A DNA stretch of 64,000 nucleotides from UBA10649 sp965278965 (GTDB lineage: Bacteria; Actinomycetota; Actinomycetes; S36-B12): positions 3,100,001 to 3,164,000 of the forward strand of contig OZ257127.1 of assembly GCA_965278965.1 (NCBI GenBank). The letters run 5' to 3'. Below the pieces are notes generated by a model. It saw only the letters and a program-made list of their open reading frames with translations, made no database searches and had not been told where the DNA came from. Position numbers and translations under genes: made by a program. Shown piece after piece: positions 25,554 through 34,465 of this stretch (its first letter is position 1; every line of letters begins with the position of its first letter).

Positions 25554-26300
25554 TTAGCTCGCGAGTCCGAGCAGCGCGCGTCTGCGTTCGCCGAGTGTGT
25601 CCTGCACGTCGGCCGGTATGTACCTGGGCCAGTCAGTCTGGGTGGGACGACCCTGCCGAGTGAAGTAGACGTGGACGATCCGCCGCCGCCGTCCGTCGAG
25701 GTTCGTGCTCGCGCCGTGGAGCGCGTGCGCGTTCATGACGACGACGGAGCCGGCGGGCGCCTCCAGATATCGCACGCGCGGGTCGTCCGCTTCGGCCAGC
25801 TCATCCGTGCGGTGGCTGCCTGGGATGTAGCGGGTCGCCCCGTTGCCTCGGTCGACGTCGTCGAACAGCCACAAGGTGTTGACCGTGACGACGCCCTCGG
25901 ACCCGACTGGTCCTTCGTCGCGGTGCAGCGACTGGTGGCCGCTGCCGAGGACCGGCTCCAGGCTGTTCAGCGAGCTCAGCAGCGGATCGTCGATCAGGGA
26001 GCGGACCGCGTCGAGGACCGCTGGCTCGTCCACGAGCTCGGCGAAGAACGGGTCCTTGCTCACCAGGTTGGTGACGAAGCGGGAGCCGTCCGGCAGGGCG
26101 AGGATCGGCTCGCCCGCCGCACCGGAGTCGATGCTGTAGCCGGGCGCGTCGAGCCTGGCGTCGTATGGGCGGGCGTACAGGTCATCGAGGAGTCGTCGGC
26201 CGACCTCGATCCGGGCTGGGCTCAGGACCGCGGGGAGGACGACGACACCGTCGAGCCCCAGGGCCGCCGCCACGTCGGGGGCCGGACGACCCGTCGCCAT
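25554..26300 (-). CDS. Phytanoyl-CoA dioxygenase (PhyH) family protein
   Basis: A 248-aa Fe(II)/2-oxoglutarate-dependent oxygenase. The facial triad appears as H126-x-D128 in 'QSLHRDEG' and a distal His in 'MNAHALHGAS' (192 or 195), with the 2-oxoglutarate-binding Arg in the following 'GRRRRIVHVYF'. Members hydroxylate lipids, ectoine precursors or natural products, so the substrate cannot be assigned. It is a single gene with a 104-base gap upstream to the convergently ordered GlpD gene on the same strand. Confidence 0.88.
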   Translation of the reverse strand: MATGRPAPDVAAALGLDGVVVLPAVLSPARIEVGRRLLDDLYARPYDARLDAPGYSIDSGAAGEPILALPDGSRFVTNLVSKDPFFAELVDEPAVLDAVRSLIDDPLLSSLNSLEPVLGSGHQSLHRDEGPVGSEGVVTVNTLWLFDDVDRGNGATRYIPGSHRTDELAEADDPRVRYLEAPAGSVVVMNAHALHGASTNLDGRRRRIVHVYFTRQGRPTQTDWPRYIPADVQDTLGERRRALLGLAS

Positions 26301-26404
26301 GACACCTCCTGTGGGGGATCCGCGGGAGGATCCGAGTTTCGGTGATCTCGCTCGACGGTAGGCAGGCTCGCGCGACCTGTCAACGAGTCCGGCGGGCTTG
26401 CCGG

Positions 26405-28099
26405 CTACGCGGGCGCCGCCCAGGCTCCGACCACGTCCGCTAACGACGTCCGCCGGCTCATCGCCGACTGCACCTCCTGGTTCGTCTGGTCGTCGTCCCA
26501 GCCGAGAACCGGTCCAAGCACGGCGGCGACGGCTCGCACGTCATCGGGTCGCGGAGCGCCCGGGCCGCCGAGGGCGAGGCGCCGGACGACGTCTGCGAGA
26601 GAGAGGGCTGCCTCGTCGGTGACCGCATGGAGCGCCTGGGCGGCGATGTCGCGCCGGTCCTCGTCGGCGGATAGCTGCCGGCCCAGCTCGGGACGTTCGC
26701 GCACGAGGTCCACCACGGCTGCCGCGTCGCTGCCGTAGAGCCGGACGAGGTGGTCGGCGGTGTCATGGTCGACGACTCCGTCAGCGGCGAGCGATCGCAC
26801 GATCTCCGCTCGCATGGCGTCGTCGATGGCGCCGTGCACGGAGCGTCTGCGGGAGTCGAACGGTCGGGTGGGGCCCAGGCGCGCCGAGCGGACGATCGTC
26901 TCGGCGACCTCGACCCCGGTTGCGCGTGCGGTCGTCGGCGTGCCGCCGGTGACCGTCATGAGCCCGAAAATGTGGCTGCCGTCGTGGCGGTGGATGCGGG
27001 GTCGCTGCGGGCCTGACCTCGCCCCGTGGTCGCGGACCTGGTCGACGAGGGTGACGTCGCGCAGGTCGCCAGGCCCGATCGGCTCGGCGCTGATGCCATT
27101 GATGCCCGACCGGAGCAGTCCGATGGCGTCCACCGTCGCCGAGTTGTCGTCGTCCGACAACGGGACGGGGACGCCGCTCGACTCGATGAGGGAGAGGCGC
27201 TGCCACGTCGACACGTCCACTGTTCCGCCCGTGCGTGTTCGGGCGAGGATCGACGATGAGCCGCCGAGGGGACGTGCGAGCACCTGAACCGACCGGGCGC
27301 GATCGAGGGGGAGTCGCAAGCGGGGGCCGAGGTCCCCGAGCGCGTCGTTCGCCCATGCGCCGGCCGCGTTCACGACGAGGTCGGTGTGCGTCGCGTGGAC
27401 GGTGCCTGTCCGCTCGTCGACGACCTCAAGGCCGAAGACCGTGTCGCCGACCGGTCCAGGCTCCGTGAGGATCCGCACCACTCGGGCATGCGTGAGCACG
27501 TCGGCGCCCAGGTCCACCGCCGATCGCGCGATGGAGAGGACGAGGCGCCCCGGATGCTCGCTGATCAGGTCATAGCAGCCGAAGGCGCCCGTCAGGCCCT
27601 CCGCACGAAGCCATGGCGCCGCGGTCAGAGCAGCGGCCGGCGCCATCCATGTCATCCGGCCCGCTCCGAGGGGACGCCGCGCGCGTCGTCGCCCGTCGGG
27701 CCCGGAGGCGAACAGCCCGTCGTAGGCGGCGAGCCGGGCCCCGAGCGCGAAGCGGCCCGGTCGGCTCCAGTCCCACACCGGCACGACCGTGCGACGCGCA
27801 CGAACCAGGTGTGGCGCTGATGCCGCCACGGCGCTGCGCTCGCGGACCGCCTCGATCGCCGAGCGGACATCCCCGTCGAAGAGGAAGGCCAGAGCACCGT
27901 GAAGGTGCCGGGCCACCGAAGCGGAGGCACCCGCGGCGATGTCGTCCTTCTCCAGCAGCAGCACGGAGATGCCGCGGCCGGCAAGCTCGCGCGCGATGTG
28001 CACGCCTGTGACGCCGCCTCCGATGACGACGACGTCGTGCCGATGCTGCAGGTGACCGGGGTCACGCGTCCAGGGAGCGTGCGGGACCTGGTCCGTCAC
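26405..28099 (-). CDS. glpD: Glycerol-3-phosphate dehydrogenase (FAD-dependent, GlpD-like)
   Basis: A 564-aa flavoprotein that oxidises glycerol-3-phosphate to dihydroxyacetone phosphate and feeds electrons to the respiratory chain. The N-terminal FAD motif is 'DVVVIGGGVTGVHIARELAG' with 'LLLEKDDIAAGASA', and the DAO fold continues to about residue 400. The C-terminal helical DAO_C domain ('ADHLVRLYGSDAAAVVDLV') matches GlpD/GlpA. GTG start. It follows cysK on the same strand after 30 bases, so the two may be co-transcribed. No glpF or glpK nearby, so a specialised G3P-like substrate remains possible. Confidence 0.88.
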   Translation of the reverse strand: MTDQVPHAPWTRDPGHLQHRHDVVVIGGGVTGVHIARELAGRGISVLLLEKDDIAAGASASVARHLHGALAFLFDGDVRSAIEAVRERSAVAASAPHLVRARRTVVPVWDWSRPGRFALGARLAAYDGLFASGPDGRRRARRPLGAGRMTWMAPAAALTAAPWLRAEGLTGAFGCYDLISEHPGRLVLSIARSAVDLGADVLTHARVVRILTEPGPVGDTVFGLEVVDERTGTVHATHTDLVVNAAGAWANDALGDLGPRLRLPLDRARSVQVLARPLGGSSSILARTRTGGTVDVSTWQRLSLIESSGVPVPLSDDDNSATVDAIGLLRSGINGISAEPIGPGDLRDVTLVDQVRDHGARSGPQRPRIHRHDGSHIFGLMTVTGGTPTTARATGVEVAETIVRSARLGPTRPFDSRRRSVHGAIDDAMRAEIVRSLAADGVVDHDTADHLVRLYGSDAAAVVDLVRERPELGRQLSADEDRRDIAAQALHAVTDEAALSLADVVRRLALGGPGAPRPDDVRAVAAVLGPVLGWDDDQTNQEVQSAMSRRTSLADVVGAWAAPA

Positions 28100-28129
28100 G
28101 GCAGCATCACTCGCTACCGCCGGCCGTGG

Positions 28130-29062
28130 TCACTCGTCGAGGCCGGCGAAGAGGGCGGTCGACAGGTAGCGCTCGCCGAACGAGGGGATGATGACGACGA
28201 TGAGCTTGCCGGCGTTCTCCGGGCGCTGGGCGACCTCGCGGGCCGCCCACAGGGCCGCGCCGGAGGAGATGCCTACGAGCAGGCCCTCCTCGGTCGCCGC
28301 GCGCCGGGCCATCGCCAGCGCGTCGTCCGCGGCCACACCGACGACCTCGTCGTACACCTGCGTGTCCAAGATGGCCGGGATGAACCCGGCACCGATGCCC
28401 TGGATCGGGTGCGGGCCCTTTGCCCCACCGGCCAGGACGGGCGATGCCGCCGGCTCCACGGCCACGACCTGCACGCCCGGCTTGCGCTCCTTGAGCACCT
28501 GACCGACGCCGGTGATCGTGCCGCCGGTCCCGACACCGGCGACGAAGATGTCGACCCCGCCGTCGGTGTCGTCCCAGATCTCCTGCGCCGTGGTGGTCCG
28601 GTGGATCGCCGGGTTCGCCGCGTTCATGAACTGCTGCGGCATGAAGTACTTGGGGTCACTGGCCGCGAGCTCGGTCGCGCGGGCGATCGCCCCGCCCATG
28701 CCCTCCGGCCCTGGGGTCAAGATCAGCTCCGCGCCGTAGCCACGCAGCAGCGCCCGACGCTCCAAGCTCATCGTCTCCGGCATCGTCAGGACGATCTTGA
28801 TCCCCCGCGCCGCACACACCATCGCCAGCGCGATCCCGGTGTTCCCGCTCGTGGGCTCGACCACGACCGTGTCCGGACCGATCAGACCGGCCTCGGTCGC
28901 CGCGTCGATCATCGCCACACCGATCCGGTCCTTGACCGAGTTCGCCGGGTTGAAGAACTCCAGCTTGGCCACGACCTCGGCCGGCGCCCCGTCCATGATC
29001 GTGCGAACCCGCACCAGCGGGGTGTGACCGACAAGCTCCGTGATGTCGTTGGCAATACGCAT
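28130..29062 (-). CDS. cysK: Cysteine synthase A (O-acetylserine sulfhydrylase)
   Basis: A 310-aa PLP enzyme that makes cysteine from O-acetylserine and sulfide. The Schiff-base Lys44 lies in 'NSVKDRIG', the substrate loop is 'TSGNTGIALAM', and the phosphate loop is 'GVGTGGTITG'. 'GISSGAALWAA' near the C-terminus holds the pyridine-nitrogen Ser. Length and motifs are fully standard. The ATG at 29062 matches the usual N-terminus (RIANDITELVGHTPLVR). No cysE is adjacent, which differs from many operons. The divergent neighbour is the acyl-CoA hydrolase-like gene. Confidence 0.97.
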   Translation of the reverse strand: MRIANDITELVGHTPLVRVRTIMDGAPAEVVAKLEFFNPANSVKDRIGVAMIDAATEAGLIGPDTVVVEPTSGNTGIALAMVCAARGIKIVLTMPETMSLERRALLRGYGAELILTPGPEGMGGAIARATELAASDPKYFMPQQFMNAANPAIHRTTTAQEIWDDTDGGVDIFVAGVGTGGTITGVGQVLKERKPGVQVVAVEPAASPVLAGGAKGPHPIQGIGAGFIPAILDTQVYDEVVGVAADDALAMARRAATEEGLLVGISSGAALWAAREVAQRPENAGKLIVVIIPSFGERYLSTALFAGLDE

Positions 29063-29173
29063 GGCGCAACTGTGCCGTGCGGACCGCGTCAAAGCAACTT
29101 TGTCAATAGAGACAGTCGGGTATGCGGATGGACGGGTGTGCGGCTGCCCGGCCGCGGTCGGCAGGATGTCCCG

Positions 29174-30199
29174 GTGACCACCATCGACGACTCCGGCTCC
29201 GACGTCCTTGTCGGGCGGCACGGCCGGCTCGGCCAGATCGTGCTCAACAGACCACGCGCGCTGAACGCGCTGACGCTCTCGATGGTCGTCTCGGTCCACG
29301 CGGCCCTCGACGGGTGGGCTCAGGATGACGACGTCGAGGCCGTGCTGATCACCGGTGCGGGGGAGCGCGGGCTGTGCGCGGGCGGCGATGTCGTCTCTGT
29401 CCGCGAGCTGGCGATGACCGAAGGCCCCGCCGCGGCCGCACGGTTCTGGACCGCCGAGTACGCGATGAACCTTGCGATCGCGGAGTACCCCAAGCCCGTC
29501 ATCGCGCTGATGGACGGCATCGTGCTTGGTGGCGGCATTGGCGTCTCCGCCCACGGGAGCGTCCGGATCGTGACGGACCGGTCGCGGATCGGGATGCCGG
29601 AGACCGGCATCGGGTTCTTCCCTGACGTCGGCGCCACCTACCTCCTATCGCGCGCGCCGGGGGAGACAGGTACCCACCTGGCGCTCACCGGCTCGATGAT
29701 CGACGGTGCGGACGCGATCACTGCTGGCCTCGCCGACGTGTTCGTGCCAGGCGCCGACCTTGCCGCCCTGGTCGAGGACCTCGGACAGCGCGAATGGTCG
29801 GAGGCCGTCGCCCGGTTCGCCGTGACCCCGCCCCCGTCGGCGCTGGCCGCTGCTCGTGCGTGGATCGACGAGGCCTACGCCGTGGACTCGGTCGAGGAGA
29901 TCCTCACGAAGCTCCAGACGCGTCCGGAGCCGGATGCGCGGGCCGCTGCGGAGACGATCCTCACGCGGTCGCCCACATCGCTGAAGGTGACGTTGCGCGC
30001 CCTGCGCGAGGCGCGGGCGATGCCTGGGCTGCGCGAGGTGCTCACCGCCGAGCACCGGCTGGCGGACCGGTTCACCGTCGGTCACGACTTCGCCGAGGGT
30101 GTGCGCGCCCAGCTCGTCGACAAGGACCGCTCGCCGCAGTGGCAGCCGGCGCGGCTGGCCGATGTCACCCCGGAGCTGGTCGACAGCTACTTCCGCTAG
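29174..30199 (+). CDS. 3-hydroxyisobutyryl-CoA hydrolase-like (enoyl-CoA hydratase/isomerase superfamily)
   Basis: A 341-aa crotonase-fold protein. Its length and C-terminal ECH_2 region favour the 3-hydroxyisobutyryl-CoA hydrolase of valine breakdown over a simple hydratase. The oxyanion-hole segments are 'GERGLCAGGDV' (64-73) and 'DGIVLGGGIGVS', and the catalytic Glu143/Asp151 region is 'MPETGIGFFPDVGATY'. The GTG at 29174 is the best start; the same frame is open far upstream, but only as antisense to cysK. The stop is three bases from the convergent ABC exporter gene. A 45-base copy of its 3' region (30089-30133) reappears as a fragment at 39369. Confidence 0.9.
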   Translation: MTTIDDSGSDVLVGRHGRLGQIVLNRPRALNALTLSMVVSVHAALDGWAQDDDVEAVLITGAGERGLCAGGDVVSVRELAMTEGPAAAARFWTAEYAMNLAIAEYPKPVIALMDGIVLGGGIGVSAHGSVRIVTDRSRIGMPETGIGFFPDVGATYLLSRAPGETGTHLALTGSMIDGADAITAGLADVFVPGADLAALVEDLGQREWSEAVARFAVTPPPSALAAARAWIDEAYAVDSVEEILTKLQTRPEPDARAAAETILTRSPTSLKVTLRALREARAMPGLREVLTAEHRLADRFTVGHDFAEGVRAQLVDKDRSPQWQPARLADVTPELVDSYFR

Positions 30200-30202
30200 G
30201 TC

Positions 30203-31948
30203 TCACGCCCGCGCGGGTCTGGCGGGCGTCGCGGCGGCAGCCAGCTGCGCGTAGGTGCCACGAGCAGAGACGAGCGCCGCGTGGGTGCCTTCCTCGACTA
30301 TGCGCCCGTGCGCGAGCACGACGATCCGGCTCGCCGCCCGCGCCTGGCCTAGCCGGTGCGTGATGACCACACCGGTTCGGCCGGCGAGGACTGCCGCGGC
30401 CGCGCGGTCGAGCCGACCCGCCTCCACCGAACCTGCCTCCGCCGTCGGCTCGTCGAGCACGACGACGCGTGGGTCTGCCAGGACTACGCGAGCGAGGGCG
30501 ATCAGCTGGGCGTGGGCCGGGGGGACGTCGGCGCCGCCGGCGCCGACCTTGGTGTCGAGGCCCTGCTCGTACGCGTCCACCACGATGGCGGCATCCACGT
30601 GCTCGAGCGCCGCGCGCAGCTGCCTGTCGGTCGCCTCGGCGGCACCCAGCGTGAGGTTGTCGCGCAACGTGCCGTCGAACACGTGGGTCTCCTGCGTGAC
30701 GAGCACGACGTCTCCGGGGGTCGTCGGCCGGCGCACCGTCCCGGCCGTCGGCTGGTGGATCCCGGCGACGAGCCCGGCGATCGTGCTCTTGCCCGCACCC
30801 GTCGCGCCGACGATCGCCACCGTCTCCCCGGCGCGAACGCGCAGGGTGATCTCCTGCAGCACGGGGTGCCCGGGTTCGTACCCGAAGGTGACGTCCGTGA
30901 GCGCGACGACCGCGTCGCCGTCGGCCCGGCCAGGCACCGGGACAACCTGCGTGTGCGCAGCGTCGATGACGCCGACGATGCGTGCCAGCGACGCGTAGGC
31001 GGACTGGGCCTGGTCGGCCACGAACAGGAGGGCGTTGATCGGGTTGAACAGCCGTAGGAACAGCAGCATCGCCGTCGTCGTCGCCCCGATCGTGCCGCGA
31101 TCGTTGGCTACGAGGACGAAGCCGACGACGAGCAATGCACCCACCCCGACGAGCTCGGCGAGGTTGAGGCGGGCGAAGAGCGCGTTCTGGACGGTGACCG
31201 TGCGGATGGACAGCCGCACGACAGTCCATGACGACGAGGCCACGCGGCGGGCGCGGTCGCCGACGAGGCCGTATGCGCGGACCGTGGCGAGCCCGTAGAG
31301 GGACTCCAACAGGTGCTGTGCACGGTCGGCCGTGGCGGCGCGCTCGGCGGCGTACACGCCTGGCGCGGTCCGCAGGTAGCGCCGCAGGGCGAGCACGTGG
31401 ATCGGTGTCGTCACCAACAGAGCGACGACGTACCAGGGGTCGACGACGGCCATCGCTGTGAACGACGCGGCGATCGTGAAGACGGATGTGGCGATCGCGG
31501 GACCGGCGTCGGTGATGGCCTCGGCGACCGCCGCCACGTCGTCGCTCGACCGGGAGACGAGGTCGCCGGTCCCGGCGCGTTCGACGCGTGCCTGCGGTAG
31601 CGCGAACGCTGAACCGATCATCCGTTCGCGGAGACGGGCCAGGGTCGTCTCGAGTAGGTGTGCGCCCACGACGATCCCGATGCCGTCGAGGAGCGCTGCG
31701 GCGACGACGGCACCCGCCATCAGCGCACCGAGCCACGCGAGGTTTGCCGTGTCAGCCTCCTGCCCGTCGATGACGTCGACAAGGACGCCGAAGACGAGGG
31801 CGGGCACGGTGCCGAACGCGGCTCCCGCGGCAAACAGGAGACCCAGCGGCAGGAGCGCCCAGCCGCGACGCCCCCAGCAGCGGCGGAGCTCGTGCCAGAC
31901 CACGCGAGCAGGGGCCACTGGCAGGCGGTCGGAACGGTCAGCAGGCAC
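30203..31948 (-). CDS. ABC exporter-fold half-transporter with complete Walker motifs but degenerate signature
   Basis: A 581-aa half-transporter: six-helix transmembrane domain (about 25-330) then an ATPase domain. Walker A is complete (VGATGAGKST) and Walker B carries the catalytic Glu ('RVVVLDEPTAE'), but the LSGGQ signature is lost, reading 'GADVPPAHAQLIALARV'. Its partner upstream has the reverse pattern, so the two should make a heterodimer with one working ATP site. Last gene of the iron operon, overlapping the partner by 11 bases. Exporter-fold pairs in siderophore operons can import (IrtAB, YbtPQ) or export siderophores; direction is not decided by sequence. Confidence 0.9.
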   Translation of the reverse strand: MPADRSDRLPVAPARVVWHELRRCWGRRGWALLPLGLLFAAGAAFGTVPALVFGVLVDVIDGQEADTANLAWLGALMAGAVVAAALLDGIGIVVGAHLLETTLARLRERMIGSAFALPQARVERAGTGDLVSRSSDDVAAVAEAITDAGPAIATSVFTIAASFTAMAVVDPWYVVALLVTTPIHVLALRRYLRTAPGVYAAERAATADRAQHLLESLYGLATVRAYGLVGDRARRVASSSWTVVRLSIRTVTVQNALFARLNLAELVGVGALLVVGFVLVANDRGTIGATTTAMLLFLRLFNPINALLFVADQAQSAYASLARIVGVIDAAHTQVVPVPGRADGDAVVALTDVTFGYEPGHPVLQEITLRVRAGETVAIVGATGAGKSTIAGLVAGIHQPTAGTVRRPTTPGDVVLVTQETHVFDGTLRDNLTLGAAEATDRQLRAALEHVDAAIVVDAYEQGLDTKVGAGGADVPPAHAQLIALARVVLADPRVVVLDEPTAEAGSVEAGRLDRAAAAVLAGRTGVVITHRLGQARAASRIVVLAHGRIVEEGTHAALVSARGTYAQLAAAATPARPARA

Positions 31949-33674
31949 CGTGACTTCCCCCGTCCCGGGGTCGGGGATGGACTACGGCGTCTGCTGCCGC
32001 ATGGAGCGTCCCGGAGCGCGAGACGACGACCACGCGGGTCGTCCCGCCCTGGAGCCTGATCCCTGAGGCGATGCGGGCCTCTGTCACCGTGTCGACCGAC
32101 GTCGTCGGGTCGTGCAGGACGAGCACCGGGGCCTGCTGTGCGAGCGCCCGGGCAAGGGCGACGCGCTGCCGCTGCCCGCCCGACAGCCGACTGCCCCGCT
32201 CGCCGACCTCGCTGTCGTAGCCCTGAGGGAGCGCGGCCAGGACGTCCGCGCAGCCCGCAGCTTCGAACGCCCGTGATGCCTGGTCGTCGGTGATGCCCGG
32301 GAGCAGCACGTTCTCACGCAACGAGCCGGAGAAGAGGTCCGCGGCGTGCGGGGCCACCAGGACTCCGGGAAGAACGTCTGGCGCGACCGGGCGCGTGCTG
32401 CTCGCCTGGGTGGCGTCCCACAGGACCGTCTCGCCGATCCGGATGCGGCCGGCGGTGGGCGTCACGAGGCCGGCGAGGACGCCGACGATCCGCTCGGCAT
32501 CGTGACCATCGACGTCAACCGCCACGACCTGACCGGGCGCTACTCGCAGGGAGAACGGCAGCAGGTCGCCAATGACGAGATCCTCGACGACGAACGGATC
32601 CGCCCCCTTCACAGGCGCGGCTGTCGGGGCGTCGTCGATCGGGATACGACGCAGCACCGGAAGAAGGCGCCGGGCCGATCCGGTCGCTGCGGCCCAGGTC
32701 GTCCCGGTGTTGAGGGCGAAGGCCTGCAGCGGCGACAGCAGGAACTGGGTGAGCCCCACGACCGCGATGAAGGCCCCGGCGGACAGTGCCCCGCGCAGAG
32801 CGGCGACCGCCGCAGCCACTCCGATGACGGTGACGAACAGGCCGGTCGCAAGGTCCGTCAGCGCGACATACACGCCCTCGGCGCGGCGAGCCTTCAGGGC
32901 GCCAGTCAACGCTCGTCCGCTCGCCTTGCGGTAGCGGTCCGTCGCCGTCGCCTCTGCCCCGAGGCCGCGGATGACGCGGTAGCCACGCATGATGTCGGCC
33001 GCCTGGCCTGCCGCCGCGGCCGCTGCGTCCTGCTCCGCCGTCGAGCGGCGGCTCAGCGGCGTCGCCAGTCGGTCGGTGAGAACGATCACGGCCGGAGCGC
33101 CGACGAGAACGGCGACGCCGATCGGCCACGCGAAGGTGAGCAGGGCGACGCCGGCGAACACGACGGCCGCGAGCTCGCCCGTCCGGAAGATCATGACGCT
33201 CGCGGCCGACGCGACACGGGCGACGTCGCTCGTCGCGAGCGACAGGGCCGACCCCGCAGGTGCGGCAACTCCCGGAGCCGGCCGCAGAAGGCGGTCTGTG
33301 ACCGCGCATCGCAGGTGATGCTGCATCGTGAGGATGCCGATCATCCCGATCCGCGACCCGAACCGGTACGTGAACGACAGCATCGCGAAGTCGGCGGCGA
33401 GCACCGACAGCCAGACGACGAGCTGGCGGACGTCACCGGTCGCGACGGCCCGGTCGATCGCCACGCCCATGATGATCGGGACGAGGGCCTCGCCCACCTG
33501 GTGCGCGATCGTCAGCACTGCGGCGGGCAGCGTGTACCGGGGAGCGCCGACGAGGACCCGCAGCACCAGGCCCCGCGGCCCCGTCCGGTCGGTGACGCGA
33601 ATCGGACGCAGCCACCGAGGGGAGTCGGGTGCTTGGAACCACAGGGGCAGCCGCGACGCCAACGGCCGTGTCAC
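31938..33674 (-). CDS. ABC exporter-fold half-transporter with lost Walker A but intact signature
   Basis: A 578-aa partner of the preceding entry. The transmembrane domain spans about residues 40-320. In the ATPase domain the P-loop is gone ('AVDVDGHDAERIVGVLAGL' has no GxxxxGKS) and the catalytic Glu of Walker B is missing ('VLVLHDPTTSVD'), while the signature 'RLSGGQRQRVALARAL' is perfect. The frame is intact throughout, so this is evolved degeneration and not a broken gene. GTG start overlaps the stop of the FepC-like gene (GTGA). Confidence 0.9.
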   Translation of the reverse strand: MTRPLASRLPLWFQAPDSPRWLRPIRVTDRTGPRGLVLRVLVGAPRYTLPAAVLTIAHQVGEALVPIIMGVAIDRAVATGDVRQLVVWLSVLAADFAMLSFTYRFGSRIGMIGILTMQHHLRCAVTDRLLRPAPGVAAPAGSALSLATSDVARVASAASVMIFRTGELAAVVFAGVALLTFAWPIGVAVLVGAPAVIVLTDRLATPLSRRSTAEQDAAAAAAGQAADIMRGYRVIRGLGAEATATDRYRKASGRALTGALKARRAEGVYVALTDLATGLFVTVIGVAAAVAALRGALSAGAFIAVVGLTQFLLSPLQAFALNTGTTWAAATGSARRLLPVLRRIPIDDAPTAAPVKGADPFVVEDLVIGDLLPFSLRVAPGQVVAVDVDGHDAERIVGVLAGLVTPTAGRIRIGETVLWDATQASSTRPVAPDVLPGVLVAPHAADLFSGSLRENVLLPGITDDQASRAFEAAGCADVLAALPQGYDSEVGERGSRLSGGQRQRVALARALAQQAPVLVLHDPTTSVDTVTEARIASGIRLQGGTTRVVVVSRSGTLHAAADAVVHPRPRDGGSHGAC

Positions 33675-34465
33675 GGGCGGGCGCGCGGGATCACGAGCGG
33701 AGTCCCGGTCTCGGGGTCCCGGATGACGCGGCTGCGCAGGTCGAAGACCTCCTCCATAAGCGGCTCGGTCACGACGTCCCCCGGTGTGCCGTGCGCGAGG
33801 ATCCGGCCCGCCCGCATCGCGATGATCTGGTCGGCGTACCGCGCCGCGTGGTTCAGGTCGTGCAGCACCGCCACGACCGTGCGGCCCTGATCGCGGTTGA
33901 TCCGGCGGAAGAGGTCGAGCATGTCCAACTGGTGGGTGATGTCGAGGTAGGTCGTCGGCTCGTCAAGGAGAAGTGTCGGGGTGTCCTGGGCGAGGGCCAT
34001 CGCCAGCCACACGCGCTGGCGCTGGCCGCCGGACAGGGAGTCGACCGGTCGGGCGCGCAGATCCGTGACGCCGGTGGCGTCCAGCGCGCCGCGGACGGCC
34101 CGCTCATCCTCGTCCGACCACGGCGCGAACGTGCGCCGGTGCGGGTAGCGGCCCCGGGCGACGAGGTCGGCGACGAGCATCCCCTCGGGGGCGACCGACC
34201 CCTGCGGGAGGACGCCGAGCTCGCGGGCAAGCTCGCGCGTGCCGCGCTCGCGGATGTCCCGGCCGTCCAGGACGATCGCGCCGCCGAGCGACGGGATGAG
34301 CCGGGCGACCGTGCGCAGCAGGGTCGACTTGCCGCATGCGTTGGGGCCGATGATCGCGACGAACGACCCGCGCGCGATCGTGAGGTCGAGCGGGACCGGG
34401 GCCAGCGCCGTCCCGCGGTAGCCGATCGACAGCCCGCTGACCCGCATCAGGTCGTCTCCGCTCAC
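33671..34465 (-). CDS. Iron-siderophore ABC transporter ATP-binding protein (FepC-like)
   Basis: A 264-aa single-domain ATPase. Walker A is 'GPNACGKST', with Cys replacing the usual Gly/Ala but the Lys-Ser/Thr kept. The signature is 'LSGGQRQRVWLAMALAQ', Walker B 'LLLDEPTTYLDITHQLD', and the H-loop 'VLHDLNHAARYAD'. These are the hallmarks of FepC/FhuC-type proteins. The GTG at 34465 overlaps the upstream reductase stop (GTGA). It drives the two FecCD permeases at 35289 and 36311. Confidence 0.94.
   Translation of the reverse strand: MSGDDLMRVSGLSIGYRGTALAPVPLDLTIARGSFVAIIGPNACGKSTLLRTVARLIPSLGGAIVLDGRDIRERGTRELARELGVLPQGSVAPEGMLVADLVARGRYPHRRTFAPWSDEDERAVRGALDATGVTDLRARPVDSLSGGQRQRVWLAMALAQDTPTLLLDEPTTYLDITHQLDMLDLFRRINRDQGRTVVAVLHDLNHAARYADQIIAMRAGRILAHGTPGDVVTEPLMEEVFDLRSRVIRDPETGTPLVIPRARP

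Noticed and set aside
27899..29173. In-frame upstream extension of the acyl-CoA hydrolase-like gene
   Set aside because: The stretch is antisense to glpD and cysK and shows no crotonase-like sequence. The crotonase fold begins just after the GTG at 29174.
31938..33674. Loss of Walker A in the ABC half-transporter as a sequencing error or pseudogene
   Set aside because: The frame is intact over 578 codons, LSGGQ is perfect, and the partner has the exactly complementary pattern, which fits evolved asymmetry.
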